Below, in pieces: positions 37,283 through 45,823 of a DNA stretch of 64,000 nt; within the stretch, counting starts at the first letter, position 1, and each line of letters starts with the position of its first letter. The notes under the pieces are model-generated. The model saw only the letters and a program-made list of their open reading frames with translations, was not told where the DNA came from and made no database searches. This DNA comes from Carboxylicivirga sediminis (lineage in GTDB: Bacteria > Bacteroidota > Bacteroidia > Bacteroidales > Marinilabiliaceae). Both the position numbers and the translations under genes were made by a program. The stretch spans positions 1-64,000 of the forward strand of contig NZ_JAGTAR010000018.1 in NCBI RefSeq assembly GCF_018156225.1. The letters are read 5' to 3'.

Positions 37283-38317
37283 TTATGCCGTTTGATTTGG
37301 TCGATGAAAGCGTTTCCCTCTTTTAAATACCAGTCGTTGTCCCAAAGCTTCTTTCTCATCCTGCGGCGCCAGAAAGTACGTTTGACAATCATCGCCACAG
37401 CAGCCATCATATTTGGTTTTGCAGCTTTCACATTGAATAAATAACAGGTTGCAGCGTTTGTTGGCACAGTTAGTATGCGTATCGCAGGGTTCACCACATT
37501 GGTGGCAATGGCTGATAACATCATCACTTATTCGTTCACCTAAACGATTGTCAAATACAAAGTTCTTACCAATGAATTTATTCTCTATCTGCTCAGTTTC
37601 AACCTGACGGGTGTAATCAATAATACCACCCAGTAGCTGGTTAACATCCGAAAAACCGTGGTGCTTAAGGTAGGCGCTGGTTTTTTCACAACGTACGCCA
37701 CCAGTACAATAAAGCAGAATCTTCTGGTCTTTATTGTTTTGTAGTTTGCCAACAACCTCAGGTAATTCCTCCTTAAATGTTTCTGCATCGGGAAGTATGG
37801 CACCTTCAAAACGGCCGATTTCACTTTCGTAATGATTGCGCATATCTACCACAATGGCACCTTCTTCAATGGCAGTGTTCCATTCTTTGGCTGTCAGGTG
37901 TTTACCTACGTTGGTTACGTCATATTCATCGGGTGTTAAACCATCGGCAACAATTTGTTCACGTACTTTAATCTGTAGTTTCAGAAACGACTGGCCGTCA
38001 TCTTCAACGGCAATTTTGAATGGTATGTCTTTAAACTGTGGAATGGCATGTAGTTGCTCTTTAAATTCCTGCCAGAAATGGTCAGGAACACTCATCTGTG
38101 CATTTATTCCTTCTTTGGCGATGTATATACGTCCATAACACTGCAGCTTGTTCCAGGCTGAAAAGAGCTGGTCGCGCATTTCAGCCGGATCATCAATAAT
38201 CACATAACGGTAAAACGAAACAGTAGTGCGTTTAAAGGTTTCGTTGGCCAAACGTTCTTTTAATTCTTCCGGGCTGAGACGGTTAATCAGGTGCTTTTTG
38301 CTGCTATTCGGATCCAT
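37283..38317 (-). CDS. trhO: tRNA uridine-34 5-hydroxylase TrhO (rhodanese-like)
   Basis: This 344-residue protein matches the TrhO/YceA family, which hydroxylates wobble uridines in tRNA using oxygen. The N-terminal acylphosphatase-like domain (about 20-120; [17 protein letters not shown]) precedes a rhodanese domain (about 135-235) with the active-site loop [12 protein letters not shown] (Cys about 204). The C-terminus is rich in cysteine ([32 protein letters not shown]), likely a zinc or cluster-binding region. I chose the ATG at 38317 over a TTG at 38338. The length is typical of the family with the C-terminal extension. Confidence 0.93.
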   Translation of the reverse strand: MDPNSSKKHLINRLSPEELKERLANETFKRTTVSFYRYVIIDDPAEMRDQLFSAWNKLQCYGRIYIAKEGINAQMSVPDHFWQEFKEQLHAIPQFKDIPFKIAVEDDGQSFLKLQIKVREQIVADGLTPDEYDVTNVGKHLTAKEWNTAIEEGAIVVDMRNHYESEIGRFEGAILPDAETFKEELPEVVGKLQNNKDQKILLYCTGGVRCEKTSAYLKHHGFSDVNQLLGGIIDYTRQVETEQIENKFIGKNFVFDNRLGERISDDVISHCHQCGEPCDTHTNCANKRCNLLFIQCESCKTKYDGCCGDDCQTYFLAPQDEKEALGQRLVFKRGKRFHRPNQTA

Positions 38318-38385
38318 AATTTTCAAATTAGAGCACAAAAATATAAAAATACCTTAAAGTCTGAAAATGGAGCATCCAACAAAAG

Positions 38386-38408
38386 AAGAGGCTGCTTTAT
38401 CGGCAGCC
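38386..38408 (-). terminator. Terminator-like hairpin after PmbA
   Basis: On the minus strand GGCTGC and GCAGCC pair (38403-38408 with 38390-38395), followed by a pyrimidine-rich stretch (CTCTTCTTTTG). It lies about 50 bp after the PmbA stop codon. Confidence 0.55.
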
Positions 38409-38456
38409 CCTTGCTCTAATCATGTGTTAGATATTTTTAAATACAAATTATTAGCA

Positions 38457-39776
38457 TTATAGCCCGCTAAAATCAATATCCTTAAATACAAGGGTAGGAC
38501 TAAGAATGCTTGAGTACTGGTATGGATCATTGCCCAATTCAGCCAGCTGCTTCCAGAATTCTTTCGCATTACCGGATATATTCATTTCATTGACAGGCTT
38601 AATAATTTTACCGCCTTCAACGAGGAAGCCTGAAACTCCGAACGAGAAGTCGCCGGTAGTTGAGTTAGAGTTACCTCCGTTAAATGAAGTAACAAAAATA
38701 CCCTTGTTAATGTCTTTAACAATGGCATCAAAACCGCGCGTACCCAAGTCGAAGCGTATATTGGAGGTTGAGCCGCCATTAGGGGTCATGCCCAGCTTTT
38801 TACCATAGTAGTTATCAACATAGTACTCTTTCAATACGCCATTTTCAATCATGGTGCGCTGTCGGGCAGCAATGCCTTGTCCATCGTAAAGCCTTGAAGC
38901 AAAACCACCTTCCATCAAAGGATCGTCAATTACGGTCAATACAGGAGATGCAATTTCCTGTCCCAGCATACCATCTAGGTATGAGCTCTTCTGCTGAAGG
39001 GCACGTGCTGACATGGGCCTTACAAACATATACAATAAACGACCGGCTGTGCGATTTTCAATCAGCATATCGTATTTGCCAGATGCAATTTTGGTTTGAC
39101 CCATTTTACGGATGGCATTTTCTGCTGCTTTACCACCCAGTTCCTCAGGAGTGGGCATGGTTTTAAAGTGACGACTGCCACCCCAGTGCCAGCCCTCAGG
39201 TCGGGCATCACCATCTCTGACGGTTACTTCACCACCTGCCCAGAATGAGGTAGAGGCACGTTCGGCAATCAAACCATTGCTATGTACCAATACGCTTTCA
39301 GAGTAATCATCACTAAAACCTCCGGTTGCCGAAATGATTTTATCACTCTTTGAGCGGGCGACCTGCTCTATTTCTTTGGCAATTTGAACACGTTGTTCAG
39401 GTGCAACACTATTGTAGTTTTTATCCTCAATTTTTAAATCACGATTTAAATCAGTAGGATAGAGTGTAGGATCTGGCAATTCGCGGAATTCATCTGCAGT
39501 CAGGTATTTTGTGGCCTCAACCGCCTCAGTGATAAATTTCTCCAGGTCTTTTTTATTCAAATTGTTGGTTGAATGTCCTGAGTACTTATGATCGCGATAA
39601 ATATTCAACGACAACCCATTTGTGGTTGATTCTTTGATCTTTTCAATTTTCTGCTCACGTACCTCAATTTCTACCGAGCGCGAGTTGTTGATAGATGCAG
39701 CTACTTCGCTGGCACCTTTTTGTTTGGCGAATTCAACGGCCCACATGGCCAGTTCTTTTCGTTCTTTATTGTTCAT
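38457..39776 (-). CDS. pmbA: TldE/PmbA-family protein, partner of TldD
   Basis: This 439-residue protein matches the TldE/PmbA half of the TldD/TldE heterodimeric metalloprotease, which digests unfolded peptides and matures small peptides in other bacteria. It has the N-terminal helix-sheet domain (AMWAVEFAKQKGASEVAASI, SVEIEVREQKIEKIKEST, GLSLNIYRDHKYSGHSTNNL) and a C-terminal barrel with NGGSTSNIRFDLGTRGFDA and FSFGVSGFLVEGGKI. As in known TldE proteins, the zinc-site HExxxH of TldD is absent. No signal peptide is visible. It follows the TldD gene by 27 bp and is surely co-transcribed with it. Confidence 0.93.
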   Translation of the reverse strand: MNNKERKELAMWAVEFAKQKGASEVAASINNSRSVEIEVREQKIEKIKESTTNGLSLNIYRDHKYSGHSTNNLNKKDLEKFITEAVEATKYLTADEFRELPDPTLYPTDLNRDLKIEDKNYNSVAPEQRVQIAKEIEQVARSKSDKIISATGGFSDDYSESVLVHSNGLIAERASTSFWAGGEVTVRDGDARPEGWHWGGSRHFKTMPTPEELGGKAAENAIRKMGQTKIASGKYDMLIENRTAGRLLYMFVRPMSARALQQKSSYLDGMLGQEIASPVLTVIDDPLMEGGFASRLYDGQGIAARQRTMIENGVLKEYYVDNYYGKKLGMTPNGGSTSNIRFDLGTRGFDAIVKDINKGIFVTSFNGGNSNSTTGDFSFGVSGFLVEGGKIIKPVNEMNISGNAKEFWKQLAELGNDPYQYSSILSPTLVFKDIDFSGL

Positions 39777-39803
39777 TGTTGTTCGTTTTTCGGGTTAGAT
39801 AGA

Positions 39804-41348
39804 TTAAGCATTTACACCACCAACTGTTATCTTCGATACTTTTACAGTTGGTAAACCTTGCGATACCGGCACACCTTGTCCGTTTTTACCACAGGTCCAG
39901 CCGCCTTCAGCCATCTTCAGGTCATCAGCCACCATTTCGATATCAGCCAATACTTTTGGTCCGTTACCAATGATGTTGATGTCCTTAATAGGACGCGTTA
40001 GCTTACCATCTTCGATGAGGTAACCCGATTTAACGTAGAAAGTGAAATCACCGGCGCCAATCATCACCTGACCATTGGAGAATGATTCAGCATAGACACC
40101 ATATTTCACGCTCTCAATGATTTCATCTTTCTTATGCGGACCATTTTCCATGTAGGTGTTACGCATACGAGGCATTGGCATGTGACGGAATGATTCGCGT
40201 CGACCATTACCGGTTGGTTTCACGCCATAATGCTGGGCACTGATGCGGTCGTGCAGGTACGACTCCATGGTACCACCAGCTACCAGGTAAGTTTTTTCGG
40301 TGTTATTGCCTTCATCATCTACATTAATAGTGCCTCGAATATTTGGATTCGTTCCATCGTCAACAATTGTTACAAAGTCCTTGGCCACTTTCTTACCAAT
40401 CTTATCACTAAAAATCGAAGTCTCCTTTCGGTTAAAGTCCGCTTCCATACCGTGCCCTATGGCTTCGTGTAACAAAATGCCTGAGCTACCTGCTGCCAGA
40501 ACAACTGGTAATTCGCCTGCTTTGGGTTTAACGGCATCAAACAATGACACAGTACGTTTAACAGCTTCGGTTGCCAAGGTATTTATGGCTTCAGGCGTAA
40601 AAAACTCAATACCACGTCGGCCTGAGTAATCAAAATAGTTTTGTTCTTTCTGACCATTTTGCTCAGCCGTTACACTAACCGATAACTGTGCCATAGGCTG
40701 GTAATCGCAAGTCATGCGGCCTTCGGAATTGGCAAACAGCACGTAAGAAGTTTCATCGTTAAACCACACATTAGATTTAATCACACGGCTGTCCATGGCA
40801 AAAACTTTGTCATTCACCTGTTGCAGGTATGGTATTTTTTCGTTGATAGATATTTCTTCCCATGGCGTTTTTATCATGTAGTAGCTGGGTAGCTTTGGTG
40901 ATTCGAATGCTACTGGCTCAACGGTGGCACTGCTGTTGGCAATGTTAGCTGCTGTGCGGGCAGCTGACTTCATAGCGATTAAACTAACCTCCTCGCTGAA
41001 TGAATAACCTGTTTGGTCGCCTTTTAATACACGGATACCAACACCAAAGCTGATGTCGGAGTAGGCTCTGTTAACAGCATTGTCTTCTAAACCAATGTAA
41101 TTGCCAATGCTGTGCTGGAAGAATAAGTCGCAATAATCGCCGCCTTTTGACAGGCCTTCTGCAATGATTTGCTGAATCATCTGCTCGGTTACACCAAAGT
41201 GCTCCAGATAGTCGTGAATAGTCATGTTACCTCCGATTTTTGCCGGCCCGGTTGTGCAACCGGAAAGAACGTGGGGAAGAACAGCTGCACCAACAGCTGT
41301 TACCGCTCCGGCCTTTAAGAAATCTCTTCGATTAATAATTGCTTTCAT
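39804..41348 (-). CDS. tldD: TldD-family metalloprotease with Tat/lipoprotein-like signal
   Basis: This 514-residue catalytic subunit has the TldD zinc site HEAIGHGMEADFNRKE (His294, Glu295, His299). The domain order is that of TldD: N-terminal helix-sheet domain (about 60-220), then the catalytic barrel, ending with EMVADDLKMAEGGWTCGKNG. What differs is the start: MKAIINRRDFLKAGAVTAVG has a twin-arginine motif, followed by a hydrophobic stretch and a lipobox-like VLSGCTTG. This predicts export of a folded metalloenzyme across the inner membrane, possibly as a lipoprotein. I chose the ATG at 41348 because it places RR near the N-terminus; the frame is open to an ATG at 41399. The partner gene lacks such a signal. 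Confidence 0.93.
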   Translation of the reverse strand: MKAIINRRDFLKAGAVTAVGAAVLPHVLSGCTTGPAKIGGNMTIHDYLEHFGVTEQMIQQIIAEGLSKGGDYCDLFFQHSIGNYIGLEDNAVNRAYSDISFGVGIRVLKGDQTGYSFSEEVSLIAMKSAARTAANIANSSATVEPVAFESPKLPSYYMIKTPWEEISINEKIPYLQQVNDKVFAMDSRVIKSNVWFNDETSYVLFANSEGRMTCDYQPMAQLSVSVTAEQNGQKEQNYFDYSGRRGIEFFTPEAINTLATEAVKRTVSLFDAVKPKAGELPVVLAAGSSGILLHEAIGHGMEADFNRKETSIFSDKIGKKVAKDFVTIVDDGTNPNIRGTINVDDEGNNTEKTYLVAGGTMESYLHDRISAQHYGVKPTGNGRRESFRHMPMPRMRNTYMENGPHKKDEIIESVKYGVYAESFSNGQVMIGAGDFTFYVKSGYLIEDGKLTRPIKDINIIGNGPKVLADIEMVADDLKMAEGGWTCGKNGQGVPVSQGLPTVKVSKITVGGVNA

Positions 41349-41569
41349 TTTCAAAGATTTTAGGGCAAAGCAACAGAAAAGCAAGGCTGCTTCGCTCATG
41401 GGTTTGTAGATAATAAGGCTATAAAAATTCTGACTGCAAATGCAGATTCACATTTGCAGCAGAATAAAATAAGCTAATAAATGGGACAGATTAGCTTTAT
41501 GTTGTTTAAAGATATTTTTTATTGATGTGAAAAACAAGCAACTATGTTGGTGAAATTTAATGCTATCAA

Positions 41570-42448
41570 CTATAAGCGATGAAAAGTATCGCCCACAAAC
41601 TTAAGACCATGGATGATATTTGTGCGCCAATAGGTCCAGTTATGTGCCCCTTCGCGAATACGAAATTCATGCTTAATTTTTAAGTCGCGCATTAATACAT
41701 GCAGGGCTGCATTACCTTTATACAGAAAGTCATCATCGCCACAATCAATATAAAACCTAACGCGTTTAACCTGGTCAATAGAGTTGTTTTGAAGTGCATT
41801 AAGGATGTTATAGTCCATCCAGTGTTGTGGTAGTTCACCATTCTTATTCAAAGGGCCATAGATGGGTTCAAACCATGCTTTGTAGCCTTCCTGCAGATTA
41901 TGCTTCATTTCTTCATTGGTATAAACGGCTGCACTAAATGCTGCACAGGCACCAAACATTTCAGGATGCCTGATGGCGTATAGCAATGAACCATTTCCGC
42001 CCATTGACAAACCACTAATGGCTCTGAATTCTTTTTGTGAACGAATGCGGTATTGCTGCTCCACCTGAGGAATGAACTCTTCAAAGAACATGTCCTCGTA
42101 GCGATCGCTGCCATCAAATTTATTAACATACCAGGTTACTTTGGCATTGGGCATAATAATGATCATAGGCGGAATAAGCCCTTCTTCGATGGCTTTGTCG
42201 GCTGAGCGATTGACTTCTCCAAATTGCACCCAGGCAGTTTCGTTATCACTGTAGCCATGCAAAAGGTATAATACGGGGTAGGAGCGTTCCGAAGAGTCAT
42301 AGCAAGGTGGCAGGTAGACTGAATAGTTAACATCGTAGCCGGTTATCTTACTTGAGATGGATTGGCCTTCGATTACTTTGCCTTTATGTATTTGGGCGCT
42401 GGCGCTGATCGTAACTAATACAATAGCCAGAAGAAAAAGTTTTTTCAT
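41570..42448 (-). CDS. Secreted esterase of the alpha/beta-hydrolase fold
   Basis: This 292-residue hydrolase belongs to the esterase-D/feruloyl-esterase type. A signal peptide (about 1-18, ending ISASAQ) is followed by the strand YPVLYLLHGYSDNETAWVQ with the oxyanion-hole loop and by the nucleophile in ISGLSMGGNGSLLYA. The catalytic histidine lies near the C-terminus in EGAHNWTYWR. The protein should act in the periplasm or beyond on an acyl ester, such as acetyl or feruloyl groups on polysaccharides; the substrate is not defined. It is preceded by the terminator of the nucleotidyltransferase gene, so it has its own promoter. Confidence 0.93.
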   Translation of the reverse strand: MKKLFLLAIVLVTISASAQIHKGKVIEGQSISSKITGYDVNYSVYLPPCYDSSERSYPVLYLLHGYSDNETAWVQFGEVNRSADKAIEEGLIPPMIIIMPNAKVTWYVNKFDGSDRYEDMFFEEFIPQVEQQYRIRSQKEFRAISGLSMGGNGSLLYAIRHPEMFGACAAFSAAVYTNEEMKHNLQEGYKAWFEPIYGPLNKNGELPQHWMDYNILNALQNNSIDQVKRVRFYIDCGDDDFLYKGNAALHVLMRDLKIKHEFRIREGAHNWTYWRTNIIHGLKFVGDTFHRL

Positions 42449-42478
42449 CGTATTAAATATTTTAGAAAACCTAAGATA

Positions 42479-42513
42479 AAAAAAAGGCGCTTACCTGTTT
42501 AAGGAAGCGCCTT
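42479..42513 (-). terminator. Rho-independent terminator of the nucleotidyltransferase gene
   Basis: AAGGCGCTT (42484-42492) and AAGCGCCTT (42505-42513) pair over 9 bp. On the minus strand the stem is followed by T residues (plus-strand A-run just left of 42484). It lies 23 bp after the stop. Confidence 0.85.
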
Positions 42514-42535
42514 GTATATTTAGTGATAATTTATT

Positions 42536-43432
42536 TTACCACAGCTTTTCAGGGTAAATGCCATTAGCAATTAGCTGATTCAACTGCTCTTGCACCATTG
42601 GTTTGTCTTCTTTGTAAGTAACTCCAAACCATTTAGCATCGGTGCGTATAACTTTAGTGCTGGCTTCACCTTTTTTGATTAAGCCATCAACCACCGCATT
42701 AAAGTAAAATTCAGATTTCATCTCAGTTCCCTTCTCTTTCAGGAATTCAACAAAGGCTGTTTCCAGATGCTGGAAGTACTCTGGTTTGAAAGCCCAAAAG
42801 TTCATTGACACGGCTTCACGGCCTGTAAGTTCAGTTTTGCTATCTTCTTCATAAAAGAAGATTTTATCGCCTTCGTAACCGATTTTGGTACGCTCGGTAA
42901 TGTTAACCAGGTTGCCGTTGGCATCAGTCTCACAAACACCTCTCGATACAGTTCCATGCTCTGATAATGTGTTGTTCAAAGCATAACCGACCATGGCATA
43001 TTCGTTGGCATCTGTACTCTGAGCTACAAAATCGAACACTTGCTTATAGGCTTCTCTACCATAAAAATCATCTGCATTAACAATTGCAAAAGGTTCGTTG
43101 ATAACATCTTTGGCCATCAGTATGGCATGGCCTGTTCCCCATGGCTTTTCACGACCTTCAGGTAAAGAGAAACCATCAGGCAGGTCGGTTAATTCCTGAA
43201 ACACATATTCCGTTTTTATTTTTCCGGACAAACGGGGTTCAAAGCGCTCTTTAAAAGCCTCGGCAAAGGACTCGCGAATTACAAATACTACTTTTTCAAA
43301 ACCCGACTGAATGGCATCATATACTGAATAATCAATAATTGATTCGCCATGTGGCCCCAGTTCATCCATTTGTTTCAAGCCTCCATAGCGGCTTCCCATT
43401 CCTGCTGCTAAAATCAAAAGTGTTGGTTTCAT
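42536..43432 (-). CDS. Sugar nucleotidyltransferase
   Basis: This 298-residue cytoplasmic protein has the glycosyltransferase-A fold of NTP-dependent nucleotidyltransferases. The N-terminal phosphate-binding loop is LILAAGMGSRYGGLKQM, followed by DELGPHGESIIDYSVYDAI, an unusual extended loop seen in a Bacteroidota subgroup. Further on come GTGHAILMAKD and AIVNADDFYGREAY with the metal-binding aspartates, and later EAVSMNFWAFKPEYF. It should activate a sugar-1-phosphate, but which one cannot be decided. No partner kinase or pathway gene is adjacent. A strong terminator follows. Confidence 0.92.
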   Translation of the reverse strand: MKPTLLILAAGMGSRYGGLKQMDELGPHGESIIDYSVYDAIQSGFEKVVFVIRESFAEAFKERFEPRLSGKIKTEYVFQELTDLPDGFSLPEGREKPWGTGHAILMAKDVINEPFAIVNADDFYGREAYKQVFDFVAQSTDANEYAMVGYALNNTLSEHGTVSRGVCETDANGNLVNITERTKIGYEGDKIFFYEEDSKTELTGREAVSMNFWAFKPEYFQHLETAFVEFLKEKGTEMKSEFYFNAVVDGLIKKGEASTKVIRTDAKWFGVTYKEDKPMVQEQLNQLIANGIYPEKLW

Positions 43433-43528
43433 TTTGTTTTCGTATTTGCGTGTGTTAGTATTCTATTAATTGTGTTGCAATAATCACTTAGTGCATGATT
43501 AAAATTTTACGAAAGACAAAAATAAGGA

Positions 43529-44524
43529 TTATTTCTTATTATTTCTTTCAAAATCTTTCTTTATTCCCTCGTATAACCAATTGGCAAGTGCTTGTCGGTT
43601 GTCTGCTATCACAAAGCGCTGCTGATCACGATAATTTTGAATATTACCCAATTCAATGAAAACCGATGATGGTGTTGTGTGGCGTAGTAAATAAAGATTG
43701 CGAGTGCTGACAGTACCTGAAAATCCCCTTGAAGGCTGGTGTTGCTTGTATTTTTCGTCAAAGGTATCGCGGAGCTGGTAAGCCAGATTTTTCCCGCCCG
43801 AGCTGTTTTTGTGGTGGTAAAAGAAAACATCAATCTGTCGCCGTTTACTTCTGCTGTCCAAATGAATGATGATGCAGCGTCGGTAGGCTTCGCTATCTTT
43901 TTTATAGAGCTTGTTAACCTCCCGGGTGCGCTGTTTTAATCGTTGGTTCTGATCCAAAGGTATGGTTTCGCTACCGCAGGTTTCATGGTTATCATACTTC
44001 AGAATCTGCTCGTCGCGGATACCGTCATCTTCATCCTGTATAATTAAATGAACTTTAGACCCATTCTCCATTAATTTTTTGGCTAAGCGCAAGGTGATGT
44101 CATAGGCATACTCATCTTCGTGCAGTTCATGGTTGCCATACTGACCAATGGCACCAGGATCGGGTCCTCCATGACCGGCAACAAGGTAGAATGCTGTTCC
44201 TTTTAGCTCATTTGATTCGAGGGGAAAAAACGCTCTTTCTTTGCCAAACAAAGGTTCGTGCAATTCAATAGTTGCTGAAGGTATCAAATAGGCATGATGT
44301 GCAAGCAAGGAATTGTTTTTGCCAAATTTTCCTTTGTTGAGATCAATAAAGGCCTGCTGATGTTCTTGCGGCGATAGCTTGTGGCGGATCAGGAAACTGT
44401 AAAGTCCTTCACCTGGTTTGGGTTTGTCTGTTGCTAATTCGCTTGTGCTTTGAGCTGAAACGGCCAAGCTGTATAGCAATGCGCCAATAAGTATGATGTA
44501 TTTTCTTATAACTGCCTTATTCAT
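43529..44524 (-). CDS. N-acetylmuramoyl-L-alanine amidase (Amidase_3 type)
   Basis: This 331-residue exported cell-wall hydrolase should cleave between muramic acid and the stem peptide. A signal peptide (about 1-24) is followed by a short LysM-like region (about 35-85; GEGLYSFLIRHKLSPQEHQ). The catalytic domain has the zinc ligands in YLVAGHGGPDPGAIG, HEDEYAYDITLRLAKKLM and CIIIHLDSRS, and a C-terminal FIELGNIQNYRDQQRFVI with the catalytic glutamate. The insert QYGNHELHEDEY is longer than in canonical AmiC. It is on its own strand block 96 bp upstream of the nucleotidyltransferase. Confidence 0.92.
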   Translation of the reverse strand: MNKAVIRKYIILIGALLYSLAVSAQSTSELATDKPKPGEGLYSFLIRHKLSPQEHQQAFIDLNKGKFGKNNSLLAHHAYLIPSATIELHEPLFGKERAFFPLESNELKGTAFYLVAGHGGPDPGAIGQYGNHELHEDEYAYDITLRLAKKLMENGSKVHLIIQDEDDGIRDEQILKYDNHETCGSETIPLDQNQRLKQRTREVNKLYKKDSEAYRRCIIIHLDSRSKRRQIDVFFYHHKNSSGGKNLAYQLRDTFDEKYKQHQPSRGFSGTVSTRNLYLLRHTTPSSVFIELGNIQNYRDQQRFVIADNRQALANWLYEGIKKDFERNNKK

Positions 44525-44661
44525 GGGCTACAAAAATAAGTTTTTTCATTTTTCGGCCATAAATAAAAGAAAGGCATGTCTGATTTATTTACAGATAGCC
44601 TTATTTACGCGATGAATTTTACATCTTTGATGATTATTATTAGACCACTAACAAGATTATC

Positions 44662-45297
44662 ATGCATAAAGAATCATTTTTGAAGCAGAAAAAAGATGTA
44701 GCCAAATGGATGCGTCGTCTGTATAAGAAAGGGCTGACTACCTCTTTGGGCGGAAATATAAGTATGCGACTGGATGATAATCATATTGCCATTACGGCAT
44801 CGGGAACCGATAAAGGCAGGATAAAAAGTAGTGGTATAGCCATTGTATCGATGGATGGTGAACAAATTGATGGTGATCATGTAATAAGTATGGAAACAGG
44901 GATGCATCTGGCTATCTATTCGGCAAGAAATGATGTGAACGCCATTGTTCATGCGCATGCTCCAATGGGGAGTTTGTTTGCTGTTGTTCCGCGTGGTATT
45001 AATACATCGTTACTGGCGGAAGCATATACTATTTTAGGTAGGCCCATGCTTGCAGCATATGCAGCGCCCGGTTCTGAAGAGCTGGCAATGAATGTTGCCA
45101 AAGTGGCCATGGATACTAATGTTGTTTTAATGGCCAATCATGGTGTTTTAGCCGTAGGAAATAGCTTACTCGAAGCATTCGATAGAATTGAGGTGCTTGA
45201 GAATGCCGCTAAAATGACTTTTCTTACTTCTTTGATAAACGAAAAAACAGAACTGACAACTGAGCATTTAGCAGAGCTGAAGTGCCTGTTTGGATAA
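44662..45297 (+). CDS. Class II aldolase/adducin-family protein
   Basis: This 211-residue enzyme belongs to the zinc-dependent family of L-fuculose-1-phosphate and L-ribulose-5-phosphate enzymes. It shows MRRLYKKGLTTSLGGNISM with the substrate glycine-asparagine loop, ITASGTDKGRI, EMGMH-like METGMHLAIYSARNDVNAIVH, the metal ligands in HAHAPMG, and the third His in MANHGVLAVG. Aldol cleavage of a phosphorylated ketose to DHAP and lactaldehyde or a similar aldehyde is the usual role. No kinase or isomerase is adjacent, so the sugar is unknown. Confidence 0.93.
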   Translation: MHKESFLKQKKDVAKWMRRLYKKGLTTSLGGNISMRLDDNHIAITASGTDKGRIKSSGIAIVSMDGEQIDGDHVISMETGMHLAIYSARNDVNAIVHAHAPMGSLFAVVPRGINTSLLAEAYTILGRPMLAAYAAPGSEELAMNVAKVAMDTNVVLMANHGVLAVGNSLLEAFDRIEVLENAAKMTFLTSLINEKTELTTEHLAELKCLFG

Positions 45298-45354
45298 TAT
45301 TAATTGCCAGTTATTCTAAGATAAAGCCGTTGTTTGACGTTTTGTAACTAAAAA

Positions 45355-45372
45355 TTTCGTTTGTAAACGAAA
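45355..45372 (+). promoter_or_regulatory. Candidate BlaI-type operator palindrome
   Basis: TTTCGTTTGTAAACGAAA is a perfect 8-bp inverted repeat around GT. It lies 7 bp upstream of the -33 element of the promoter, and a further half-site-like AAACGAAA occurs between the two promoter boxes. Assignment to the BlaI-type repressor encoded just downstream is an inference. Confidence 0.6.
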
Positions 45373-45379
45373 AAAATAG

Positions 45380-45409
45380 TTGGTAAAACGAAATAGTTAG
45401 TTATATTTG
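45380..45409 (+). promoter_or_regulatory. Promoter of the BlaI/M56 operon
   Basis: TTG at 45380-45382 and TATATTTG at 45402-45409 are separated by exactly 19 bp, matching the Bacteroidota TTTG/TAnnTTTG promoter pattern. The start codon of the repressor is 42 bp downstream. Confidence 0.7.
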
Positions 45410-45451
45410 TTTTGTCAATACAATCATGGTACAAAATTTTAATGCAGAATA

Positions 45452-45823
45452 ATGATTTCGAAACGATTAACAAAACGCGAGGAAGATGTGATGAAGATAT
45501 TATGGGAAGCAGGCAAGGGATTTGTAAAGGATTTGCTAAAGCAGCATCCGGAGCCTAAACCGCACTATAATACCTTTAGTACTATTATTCGCGGTCTCGA
45601 AGAGAAAGGGTATGTGGCGCATAATTCATATGGCAACTCCCATGAATACTATCCTGCGGTTAGCAAGGAGGCATATCGTAAGTTGTTTATTAAGAATGTG
45701 GTGTCGGATTACTTTGAGTCATCTTACAAAAATGTGGTATCCTTTTTTGTGAATGAGGATAAACTGAATGTAGATGACCTGAAAGAGTTAATTGAATTAA
45801 TTGAAAAGAAAAAACAAGACTGA
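45452..45823 (+). CDS. BlaI/MecI/CopY-family transcriptional repressor
   Basis: This 123-residue winged-helix repressor has the N-terminal recognition region LTKREEDVMKILWEAGKGFV, FSTIIRGLEEKGYVAHNSYG in the wing, and a helical dimerisation tail (SFFVNEDKLNVDDLKELIEL). In known systems BlaI-type repressors are cleaved when the partner M56 membrane protease is activated. Here the partner is the next gene, whose start codon overlaps the repressor stop by one base (TGATG), so translation is coupled. Upstream is a palindrome over the predicted promoter that it could bind. No beta-lactamase gene is nearby. Confidence 0.94.
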   Translation: MISKRLTKREEDVMKILWEAGKGFVKDLLKQHPEPKPHYNTFSTIIRGLEEKGYVAHNSYGNSHEYYPAVSKEAYRKLFIKNVVSDYFESSYKNVVSFFVNEDKLNVDDLKELIELIEKKKQD

